Below the pieces are notes generated by a model. It had not been told where the DNA came from and did no database searches. It saw only the letters and a program-made list of their open reading frames with translations. This document shows, piece by piece, positions 55,321-64,000 of a stretch of DNA of 64,000 nucleotides (positions are counted from its first letter, which is position 1; each line of letters begins with the position of its first letter). This DNA is from Erodium maritimum (Eukaryota; Streptophyta; Magnoliopsida; Geraniales; Geraniaceae): the NCBI GenBank assembly GCA_963921825.1, contig OY997588.1, positions 59,156,803-59,220,802 on the forward strand, given 5' to 3'. The position numbers and the translations under genes were made by a program.

Positions 55321-57008
55321 TGTTAGTCTTAGTGCCCGTAGTTCAATCCTAAATGTCCAAATGTATATATCATCTTTAGCAATAAAATTAAAGCGGCTTT
55401 ATATTACTTATGTGTTGGAGTAATATATCGATGTGTGCTCTGATCTATGCCCACCATGCGAATAGAACCATAGATTGAGATAGATCACACTCGATGGGTC
55501 CTTAGTCAACAAAGCTTCACTAGAAGCGACTAGTATGAAAGATGGCTCTTTATGGCTTACGTTCTGTCAGTCATTGGAATGGGATTCCGGAGTCTGATCA
55601 TAGATATCATGTGGGACATGATATTGGACGACCCGCCCTGAATATGTACCATAGATTAAGTCATGAACATATTCAGTGTTGTAGCTTGTCATGTATCCTT
55701 AGACCAAGGAGTCTTTGTGATCGCTATGTAGTCAACAACTGAGTTTGACCTGAGCCTAACGTTGTCCATAACAGGGCTTCCATAACGGCCGTGATTGGCT
55801 TGGGGACGGGCTACATGAGTGACACGAAAGGCGGCTAAGGGATTTATCCCTCATACTGAGGTATGGGAAAGATATCGGTTCTCGGCCGCTTGATCGAGAG
55901 TGAGTGAAAGAATAGCATGGCCATGCACATGATACTGAGTATCATATCTTCAGTCATCTCACATATCAAGGAACGGTGATTGAGAATAATAAGGATGACG
56001 TCTCTATGCCTTATCTCAATCAAGATATCAGAGCTAAAAGGATAATGACAGGGACGACGGAAAGGTTAGAATCGACAGGGTCGATTCGTTATGTAGTGTC
56101 AGGCAATACTAAAGTCTCGTTAGTTGCCACTTAAATAGGATCAAGTAAAATGGGATTTTACGTTGATCTATTGACATGCATAAACCTAAGGGTCACACCG
56201 GAGGATGAAACTCATTGACACATTTATGGAGAATGGCCAAAAGGGAGTTGTCTCGGGACATGACCAAAACTGGGTTTTGGGTCATGTGCCCGTAAGTGAA
56301 TAGGACTTTACGGATCGAGACAAGGCTTGGAGTCTTGGGATTGATCGCGTCGGATAATGTTGGACATTTCCGGTATGGAAGGCTTGGAGGTGATGAGCGA
56401 ATCACGGGACCTCGTTGGAAATGGCCACGGGCCATGTTCCAAGAGGCCCATGAAAGGCCCATGCAACCAAGGCCCATGGAACTAATTAATCAAGTCTTGA
56501 TTAATTAGTAATAAGTAAGCAAGACAAGGATTAAGGTGTTGGTGATTCACCACCTAACCCAATCTTGTCTTGCCATACTTTGTCCTATTTACACCTTACT
56601 TGACACCATACTTGTCTCATGCCTTTAGTTGGACAAGTATGAGTTTTGTTATGTTTAAGTCATCTTTTTTTCAACATAACAAACATAAGACAAGAATAGG
56701 AAACACATTTTCTCTCCCTCTTCCATGGCCATTTCGGGTTTGGCTAGTTTCCACCTCCATTTTTGTGTTCTTGAGTCCTCAAAGAGAAGAACTACGTGGC
56801 TTTGATTCCCATGTGGATACGTAGGCGTCTTGGAGACTCAAGCCAATCATTTGTTAACCGGTGTTCTTGTTTTGGTAAGAGATAGTGCTGATTTTTCTCT
56901 TGTGAATCCATTCTTTGTTAGTTGTTTCATGGTTTTAATCGTCTCTTGGTTTTTATTGATTTTCCGCTGCGAGTTGGTTCATCTCCAACCCTACCTCGAG
57001 ACCCAACA
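55321..57008 (+). mobile_element. Solo LTR of copia family 1 (1688 bp) inside the MITE
   Basis: TGTTAGTCTTAG to GAGACCCAACA, flanked by aaaaa on both sides (55316-55320, 57009-57013). The stem-loop module shared with other copia LTRs is at 55915-56021. Confidence 0.94.
55915..56021 (+). promoter_or_regulatory. Copia LTR stem-loop module, family 1
   Basis: gcatggccatgc (55915-55926), hairpin gatactgagtatc (55931-55943), and a hairpin with stem gattgag/ctcaatc (55978-55984 and 56015-56021). The last encloses ggatgac and ctatgcctt. The same arrangement occurs in the other copies of this LTR and in two other copia LTR families. Confidence 0.65.
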
Positions 57009-57176
57009 AAAAACCATCGAATGCGAATGTTATACCACTTTTTTGGTGTCATTTTTCATGTTTTGTAAAATGACACCACCTTTGGTATAGGACGTGTGAC
57101 AAAAGGTGAGTCACAGTTAGGACGTGAACTACACCTTTCCTACACCGTCTGGATTCGGATTTATCCCCAATATCTA

Positions 57177-57806
57177 TAGTAACACCAGCCTGGATGGAAG
57201 AGGTTGTCGAGAGCTATAAAGAGGATCTAGAATTGGAGGGTCTTCTGTTACAAATGGAAATTTCTCCCCAGGCCTTACCAAACCACAAACTGAAACAAGG
57301 AGTCATAACAGTGGGAAACAAAATATTGTTGGGGAAGGGCACAGAGATCAGAGAGAAAGTCATTGACACTCTCCATAGCACAGCGCTGGGCGGACACTCA
57401 GGCAATAGAGCAACTCTAAAGCGAGTTCAGTAGCAATTTTGGTGGCCAGAAATGGCAGGGGATGTAAAGAAATTTGTAAGAAACTGCTAGACCTGCCAGA
57501 GATGCAGGGGGAAAATGTTCCATACCCAGGTCTTCTTCAACCTTTAGAAATTCCCACGAGTCAATGGAAGGAGATAACAATGGATTTCATAGAGAGACTA
57601 CCCAAGTCTGAAGGTTTTGAATGAATCTTGGTGGTGATCGATAGATATTCGAAGTATGGTCACTTCATTCCGCTCAAGCACCCATACACGACTCTTACTA
57701 TTGTTGAGGTATTTATGAATCACATCTATAAGCTCCATTGCCTCCAAGATTCCATAGTCTTATATAGGGATCGGGTCTTCATAAGCTCTTTCTGGAAGGA
57801 TCTCTT
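57177..57806 (+). pseudogene. Gypsy A integrase, N-terminal and core part
   Basis: The start TPAWMEEVVESYKEDLELEG leads to the HHCC finger: HSTALGGHSGNRATLKRVQ, a stop, FWWPEM and TCQRC. A frameshift near 57490 moves to PGLLQPLEIPTSQWKEITMD, with the first catalytic Asp, then VVIDRYSKYGHFIPLKHPYT and DRVFISSFWKDLF with the second. The frame is cut at 57806 by copia 1, before the catalytic Glu. The remainder of gypsy A is not in the window. Confidence 0.92.
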
Positions 57807-59479
57807 TGTTGGGTATCGAGGTAGAGTTGGAGATGAACCAACTCGCAGCGGAAAATCAATGAAAACCAAGAGACGATTAAAACCATGATACAACTAACAA
57901 AGAATGGATTCACAAGAGAAAAATTCAGCACTATTTCTTACCAAAACAAGAACACCGGTTAACGAATGATTGGCTTGAGTCTCCATGACGCCTATCCACA
58001 TGGGAATCAAAGCCACATAGTTCTTCTCTTTGAGGACTCAAGAACACAAAAAAGGAGGAGGGAGCTTGCCAAACCCGAAATTGCAAGGGAAGGGGGAGAG
58101 AAGCTGTGTTTCCTATTCTTGTCTTGTCTTTTTTATGTTCAAAAAGGATGACTTAAACATAACATAGCCCATACTTGTCCAGCTAAAGGCATGGGAAAAG
58201 TATGGTGTCAAGTAAGGTGTAAATAGGACAAAGTATGACTAGACAAGATGGGGTTAGGTGGTGAATCGCCAACACCTTAATCCTTGTCTTGCTTACTTAG
58301 TACTAATTAATCAAGACTTGATTAATTAGTTCCATGGGCCTTGGTAGCATGGGCCTCTTGGAACATGGCCCGTGGCCATTCCCAACGAGGTCACATGATG
58401 CGCTCATCACCTCCAAGCCTTCCATACCGAAAATGGCCAACATTTTCCGACATGATCAATCCCAAGACTCCAAGCCTTGTCTCGATCCGTAATGTCCCAT
58501 TCACTTACGGGCACATGACCCAAAACCCAGTTTTGGTCATGTCCCGAGACAACTCCCTTTTGGCCATTCTCCATAAATTTGTCAATGAGTTTCATCCTCC
58601 GGTGTGACCCTTATGTTTATGCATGTCAATAGATCAACGTAAAATCCCATTTTACTTGATCCTATTTGAGTGGCAACTAACGAGACTTTAGTATTGCCTG
58701 ACACTGCATAACGAATCGACCATGTCGATTCTAACCTTTCCGTCGTCCCTGTCATTATCCTTTTATCTCCGATATCCTGATTGAGATAAGGCATAGAGCC
58801 GTCATCCTTATTGTTCTCAATCACTATTCCTTGATATATAAGAAGACTGAATATATGATACTCAGTATCATGTGCATGGCCATGCTATTCTTTCAGTCAC
58901 TCTCGATCAAGCGGTCGAGAACCGATATCTTTCTCATACCGTAGTATGAGGGATAAATCCCTTAGCCTTCTTTCGTGTCACTCATGCAGTCCATCCCCAA
59001 GCCAATCCTGGCCGTTATGGAAGCCCTGTTACGTACAACGTTAGGCTCAGGTCAAACTCAGTTGTTTACTGCATAGCGATCACAAAAACTCCTTGGTCTA
59101 AGGATACATGAAAAGCTACGACAATGAATATGTTCATGACTTGATCTATGGCACATATTCATGTCGGGTTGTCCAATATCATGTCCCACATGATATCTAT
59201 GATCAGACTCCGGAATCTCATTCCAATGACTAACAGAACGTAAGCCATAAAGAGCCATCTTTCATACTAGTCGCTTCTAGTGAAGCTTTGTTGACTAGGG
59301 ACCCATCGAGTGTGATCTATCTCGATCTATGGTTCTATTCTCATGGTGGGCATAGATCAAAGCACACATCGATATATTACTCCAACACATAAGTAATATA
59401 AAGCCGCTTTAATTTTATTGCTAACGATGATATATACATTTGGACATTTAGGATTGAACTACGGGCACTCAGACTAACA
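57807..59479 (-). repeat. 3' LTR of copia 1 (1673 bp)
   Basis: TGTTGGGTATCGAG to GACTAACA on the plus strand. Unlike the four solo copies it is joined at 59480 to a polypurine tract and copia coding sequence. The left target flank is ctctt (57802-57806). Confidence 0.95.
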
Positions 59480-59495
59480 ATCTCCCACTTGCCCT
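59480..59495 (-). promoter_or_regulatory. Polypurine tract of copia 1
   Basis: On the minus strand agggcaagtgggagat directly precedes TGTTAG of the LTR, the usual plant copia form. Confidence 0.85.
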
Positions 59496-59631
59496 AGTTC
59501 CCCTCTAAACTCCAATATGTCCCCCATCGACTATACATGTCTAACATGTTTAGGCAGCGACACTGCCTTAGTCAAAGGGTTGGCTATGTTATCATCTAAT
59601 GCAATATAGGTTATCTTAACTTCACCTCAGT

Positions 59632-59883
59632 TCAGTATTTCCCTGATGAGGTGGGTACGCCATAGTACATGTTTGGATTTGTTATGCGATCTGGGTTTTT
59701 AGCTTGCGCAATGGCTCTTGTGTTGTCACAAAATGGATTCACCGGTCTAGATGGGTTTTTAATTTCACCCAACCCTGCCATGAATTTCCAAATCCACATA
59801 GCCTCCTTAGCTGCCTCTGCAGCATCCATGTGCTTGGCCTCTATCGTAGATTCGTCAATGGTATCTTGCTTTACGCTCTCCAA
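59632..59883 (-). pseudogene. Copia 1 RNase H
   Basis: Minus-strand frame ESVKQDTIDESTIEAKHMDA, AAKEAMWIWKFMAGLG and FCDNTRAIAQAKNPD match copia RNase H (KQDTIADSTTEAEY, AAKEAVW, CDNNGAIAQAKEP). Between this and the reverse transcriptase (59884-60094) the frame is broken and about 80-100 residues are deleted. Confidence 0.92.
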
Positions 59884-60094
59884 GCTAAAGCTTTGCCATT
59901 CAGCGTAAACACATATCCTGATTGACTTCTAAAGTCATCTGGATTTATTTTGGAAAACTAGCGTCTACTTATCCTTCGACAACTAGTTCAACATCATCTT
60001 TCCCCCAGGTTAGACTGATGTCTACTGGTACAACATAAGGCTTACGAGACGTCCAGTCTCATACATGTCATGACATATATGATCGATCCTTCCC

Positions 60095-60542
60095 CTAGGC
60101 GCATAGGATTCTCATCATCCTTTTCAGCTCATCAGGTGTCTTAGGATACCGAGTCTTGCTGAGATGAATGCCATGACTAGTGGGTAAGAGTCCTTTCTTT
60201 GAATTGAGCATTAAGAACCTACTCAATGCCTTGTTCACATAGGTTCCCTGACTTAAATCCAAGACCCTCTTGGTGCGGTCTCTACATATCTTAATCCCTA
60301 AGATATAAGAAGCATCGCCTAAGTCCTTTATTGAAAAACACTTCCTCAACCAAGCTTTAGTCTCGTGCAAGGTTGGGATGTCGTTTTCAATGAGAACCAG
60401 AAAGATAATCTTGCTCCTACTAGCCTTCTTATAAACACAAGATTCATCCTCGTTCTTGATTAAGCCAAATCCAATTACAACTTCATCAAAACGAAGGATC
60501 CAACTCCGAGAAGTTCGTTTCAATCCATAAATGGATTTTAAC
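60095..60542 (-). pseudogene. Copia 1 reverse transcriptase, C-terminal part
   Basis: On the minus strand the frame reads QLKSIYGLKRTSRSWILRFDE, then DESCVYKKASRS, CFSIKDLGDASYILGIKICRD and LDLSQGTYVNKALSRF. The catalytic YVDDILLIG box is missing: IIFLVL is joined in frame to IENDIPTL. The rest of the polyprotein to the left of IYGL is cut off by the LTR of copia 2 at 60543. The frame is otherwise open for about 150 codons. Confidence 0.93.
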
Positions 60543-62363
60543 TGTTGGTTTTTGTGCCCTAGGCCAATCGTGATTATGGACGGCATTATCATTTCATTAA
60601 TACATCGGCACTACTATTATCATTTATGAAATGATAATAGTGTGAATAATACTCTTTCTTAAGATCATCGGGTTGAGGACCTGATAGTAAAACTCTTAGA
60701 AGTAATATAGTATTATTCACTTGATCCCTGATATTACTGATATACTAAGACTAGTATGATGTTGGCTGATGATCATGTTTTACTGATCATACATATTGGA
60801 TATGAAGTCAAATCATAGATGTCATTTCGGGAAATGGCATTGGATGACCCACTATGAGAATACTACATAGGAACTGTCATGAGTATTTCTCAGTACCGTA
60901 ATATGACTTAAGTCCTCTGACCTTATAGTCATCATGATTTCTACATAGGTGGTTGTGTGCTTTGACACAGTTAAACGTTGTCTTTAACCGGGCAATCATA
61001 AAGGTTGTGATTGGGTGCATAAGTGTCTATGTGAGAGATATGGTTGACTGATAAGTGATTTATCACTCATATAAATATGAGAGATATCGTTTGGGCCCCT
61101 TGATAAGTGGGACTGCAGGAAAAAGCATGGCCATGCGAATTGATAAAGAGTTATCACTGGCAGTCTACATAAGATCAAGAAACAGCGATCGAATAAAATA
61201 CGGATGACGGCCCTATGCCTTATTCGATCCGGATATCGTTGACAGAAGGGTTAACATATTAACGGGTAAAGGTTAAGTCGGATTAACGATCATCATAAAC
61301 GTTTGGGTAGTCATAATGCCTTGCTAGAGGCCAACTATGACATGTGGACGAAACGAGGATTTCGGGCCCACTGCCAACACGTGTTATGAGCCTACAGGGT
61401 CGCACACAACAAGGAGCCCAAAATCGAATTGGACTTTTGAAGTCCCTCAAGTGAATAAAATAATATATTATATTCGATATAATATTTATTTATTCATTTA
61501 ACTCGTTTTTCGAATTACCAGTATAATAAAGATTATGGTGGAAAATTAAATAGCAAAATTGGCTCTTGAATTTTCGAAATTCAAAAAGGGTATTTTTGCA
61601 TGAGAACTACTCCTAAAATAAGACACTTGTCATAAAAGAAAGTCCAAGAGTTGGACTTGCTAGAAATGACATGGTGAAGCATGCAAAACATAAATGAGAC
61701 ACTTGTGCAAGTTGGAAGTCCAAGTGTTGGGTTTTTCGAAATAAAATAAGTGTGGTCATGTTGGGTTATATATGCATGCAAGAGAAAGAAGGAAAATCAG
61801 ATTTTTCATTATGTTGAGAATAGTTCTCAAAGGGTAAAGAGTGAAACGAGTTAGAGAGAATGAGAGGAAGAAGTGTTCTTCCTTTGTGCTAGCACACTAG
61901 CGATTTGGGATATCTTGTTGGTGTGGATACCGGTAGAGAACGGATCCTTTTGGAAACGTCTCAACTCACACTTAATCCACCAAACCCATTTGTTTCGAGT
62001 GTTCTTGGTTTGCAAGAAGAAGAGAAACATCTGCCCAGATTTTTCTGCCCATATTCTGTCCGACCAGCCACTGTAAGGTTCTCGATCGGAGGTTCATCCG
62101 AGGTCCGATCTTGCTGATTTTTGGGGTGAACGTTCTACACATATTGTGCTTCAATCTGACTGGATGGATTTTCATTCCAACGGTTCGTTGCTGAGTTATA
62201 CGATCTGCAAGTTGGTCCCTGTCTCGAACCAAGCTGAAAATTGGAAGAGGTAATCTCTCCTTTAATTTTTGTTTGTCGGTTTACTCGGAATTACATGGAT
62301 CCTGAGGATATTCAAGGGAAAAATTTTATTTTCCGCTGTGCTTTGCTCCCTAGAATTCCAACA
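60543..62363 (+). repeat. 5' LTR of copia 2 (1821 bp)
   Basis: Starts TGTTGG and ends CCAACA. One base later the primer site begins. It inserted in the reverse transcriptase of copia 1; left flank ttaac (60538-60542). The family differs from copia 1 but the LTR shares the module gcatggccatgc plus two hairpins (61125-61229). A perfect 13-bp inverted repeat lies at 60613-60641. Confidence 0.93.
61125..61229 (+). promoter_or_regulatory. Copia LTR stem-loop module, family 2
   Basis: gcatggccatgc (61125-61136), hairpin gataaagagttatc (61142-61155), and a hairpin with stem gatcgaataa/ttattcgatc (61187-61196 and 61220-61229). The last encloses ggatgac and ctatgcctt as in family 1. Confidence 0.65.
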
Positions 62364-62364
62364 G

Positions 62365-62378
62365 TGGTATCAGAGCCT
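62365..62378 (+). promoter_or_regulatory. Primer-binding site of copia 2
   Basis: tggtatcagagcct, an exact initiator-Met tRNA match. Confidence 0.92.
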
Positions 62379-62654
62379 CTTGTAATTCGTTTAAACCGAC
62401 CATGCATGCTTGGTTGTTGTTTGAGCTTTCGTGTTTAAGATGTTTTTGTTGTTGCATGTTGATGCATGTTTGATTGTGGGCTGAATTTGCATGATTTAGG
62501 CATGTTGGATAATGAGATTATACAACATGTGTTATAGTTGTGAACTATGATTATGCAAATTAGTTTTTCTAATGGAGTGCACGGTTATGAACCGTGAAAA
62601 TAATCTATTGAGAATGGATAATTGATTTCATAATGTGATTATGGAATGTTGAAG

Positions 62655-62760
62655 GTGCTAGTAGCACGCATGCATGAGTACTAGTAGCATATTTTGCAAG
62701 TGCTAGTAGCATGCATGCATAAGTGCTAGTATCATCCTAGTTCAAGTGATGATAGCATCC
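62655..62760 (+). repeat. 22-23 bp minisatellite in copia 2 leader
   Basis: About five units with the core gtgctagtagcat; the first is itself a palindrome (gtgctagtagcac). The last units are degenerate. Confidence 0.85.
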
Positions 62761-63550
62761 TTTTGGGGGCACTAATACTTTGTAATACTATGTTATGAAC
62801 ATATAGTTTAATTCACAATATGATTGTGATTTGTTAATGGAATTGTGGTTATTCGAGTTGTTTTAAAACAAGTTCGGATATCATAAAATCCAATGGTTGG
62901 ATTAATTCCGATGAGATTTTTCCTTGGCAATTCAAATGCCTTAGTGAAAAATTCTCCGAACCCCTTCACCCCGTTAGAGGCGCTACAATTATCTTTGAGT
63001 AAATTGTTTACTCGAAGGTGTGTTAATTTGTTTCTTATGATATATTGATATTGTATGTGTGTTGCTTGATGCATGGTGCATAGCATAGCCCATCCCTACC
63101 AATTTGCTTACTATAATTTTATTTGGGTTTGTAATTTAAATACGGTCTGCGTGTCGTTATTTTTGTTGTAATAAGTTCTTTGTAACAAGAGAATCCCAAG
63201 ACGGTGTTCTTCAAGAGATGCAATTTTGAAGGAAGGTCAAAAAAGGAAAGTGGGAGGTGGAACTCAAAGACGGAGGTTCAAGATGAAGAGTTCTCTTGAA
63301 GGCTTGTTTTTGTTTCACCCCTAGGATTGACCTTTGGTCTTCATATGGGCTTATGAAGACCAACTTAGTAATGAGCTATGCTATGACACATTTACTTTTA
63401 TGCTTATGCATGGTATTGCATGACTTATTTGTTGTTAAAGTGCTTATACCGTTTGTATGTGATACAACAGACCTTTTTGTATATGATACAATAAGGTGAA
63501 ATCAACCCTAAAACTAAATATTAAGTCGGTGAGATGCCTTCCATATTGGT

Positions 63551-63849
63551 CCACCTATCGAACCTTAGACCTATGTGTAGGTTATGCCAAAGCGTGGTGC
63601 ACATAGTCCTCTAAGCTAGATGGGATGGATTAAGCACTTATCCAACCTTAGAACGTTGTGTGTAGGTTATGCCAAAGCGTGGTGCACACAATTGTCTAAA
63701 GTTAGATGAATCAAACCTTAAATTACTATGTGTAGGTTATGCCAAAGTGTGGTGCACATAGTCGTTTAAGTTTGATAGCATGGAGTGAAATTTTGGTTGC
63801 TATGTGTAGGTTATGCCAAAGCGTGGTGCGCATAGTAGTCGAGGTTTCA
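63551..63849 (+). repeat. Four-unit stem-loop array in copia 2 leader
   Basis: Units at 63551-63623, 63644-63703, 63710-63776 and 63786-63849 share the apical block taggttatgccaaagcgtgg. Each is enclosed by self-complementary arms of 15-21 bases whose sequence differs between units. The inner stem is ctatgtg/cacatag in units 1 and 3, ttgtgtg/cacacaa in unit 2 and ctatgtg/cgcatag in unit 4. Unit 4 forms 21 continuous pairs if G-U is allowed, and these wobble pairs exist only in the plus-strand RNA, the retrotransposon's sense strand. Confidence 0.85.
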
Positions 63850-64000
63850 TATCCGGATATGGTTGAACTTTTCTAGGTTTTACAAAAAAAGTTTTGGACC
63901 TAGGGCATCAAATAGAATTTGTGCCAACACATATGATGTGTTTATACTATCCAAGAGTTGCATAGTGATGCAATTGGTAAAGAGTTACCTACCTAATTAC

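Larger units (their letters stand above)
55077..57167. mobile_element. Foldback MULE-type MITE (about 398 bp), split by a solo LTR
   Basis: Inverted repeats of about 125-155 bp begin gggataactctgaatcc and, on the other side, gggataaatccgaatcc. The left arm has an extra 31-bp local duplication. The flanks are caatatctc (55068-55076) and caatatcta (57168-57176), a 9-bp duplication with one mismatch. Nearly the whole element is inverted repeat and there is no coding capacity. Confidence 0.88.
62379..64000 (+). mobile_element. Untranslated leader of copia 2, to the window end
   Basis: More than 1.6 kb after the primer site hold no recognised gag. Open frames (62808-63086 minus, 63296-63499 plus) show no domain. 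The leader contains a 23-bp minisatellite and the stem-loop array listed below. Coding sequence must begin beyond the right edge. Confidence 0.75.

Noticed and set aside
63551..63849. CRISPR-like repeat-spacer array
   Set aside because: Plant retrotransposon leader; units are themselves hairpins, spacing is irregular (about 70-90) and repeats are imperfect.

Overview
This window is plant nuclear DNA from repeat-rich, probably pericentromeric heterochromatin. The evidence is internal: LTR retrotransposons primed by initiator-Met tRNA (tggtatcagagcc-type primer sites), Ty3/gypsy elements of the long-LTR Tekay/Del type and of chromodomain types, Ty1/copia elements with the plant polypurine signature (aagtgggag), plant L1-type LINEs, Mutator-like elements (MULEs) with 9-bp target duplications, and an hAT with an 8-bp target duplication. 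No intact host gene, tRNA, rRNA or CRISPR locus was found. The species cannot be named from the sequence. All coding regions are decayed transposon genes, apart from two short stretches that look like pieces of an unrecognised host gene.

Layout. 1-3170: 5' LTR and leader of a minus-strand Tekay element that runs off the left edge. 3917-5604: solo copia LTR. 6395-7060: LINE reverse-transcriptase fragment. 7236-15000: a 3.88-kb tandem duplication that copied a truncated copia LTR, host-like sequence and the 5' part of a LINE; the LINE's target duplication dates its insertion before the duplication. 16777-23664: a MULE with long inverted repeats, split by a complete minus-strand gypsy element (D, 17997-23325). 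24369-32850: decayed gypsy C, interrupted by an hAT (26596-29901, itself holding two LINE inserts) and by a solo copia LTR (30656-32303). 32851-37200: minus-strand LINE ORF1 split by a 3.16-kb solo Tekay-like LTR. 37336-37921: LINE tail and a MULE-type MITE. 38704-57806: gypsy A, interrupted by Tekay element B (41507-54986, with a solo copia LTR in its second LTR) and by a MITE (55077-57167, holding another solo copia LTR). 57807-60542: 3' part of copia 1 (minus strand). 60543-64000: copia 2 (plus strand), inserted in copia 1 and running off the right edge.

The genes do not form a pathway; they are gag, protease, reverse transcriptase, RNase H and integrase modules, and the layout is a record of nested insertion, LTR-LTR recombination (five solo LTRs), deletion and point decay. 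The most unusual signal lies in non-coding parts. Several unrelated LTRs or leaders carry tandem arrays of short stem-loops whose apical parts are conserved while their stems change sequence and keep pairing. Examples are four hairpins in the copia 2 leader (63551-63849), four in the solo Tekay-like LTR (35668-35816), three in the Tekay LTR (53410-53550) and a two-hairpin module shared by three copia LTR families. These look like selected RNA structures that ordinary transposon annotation misses.
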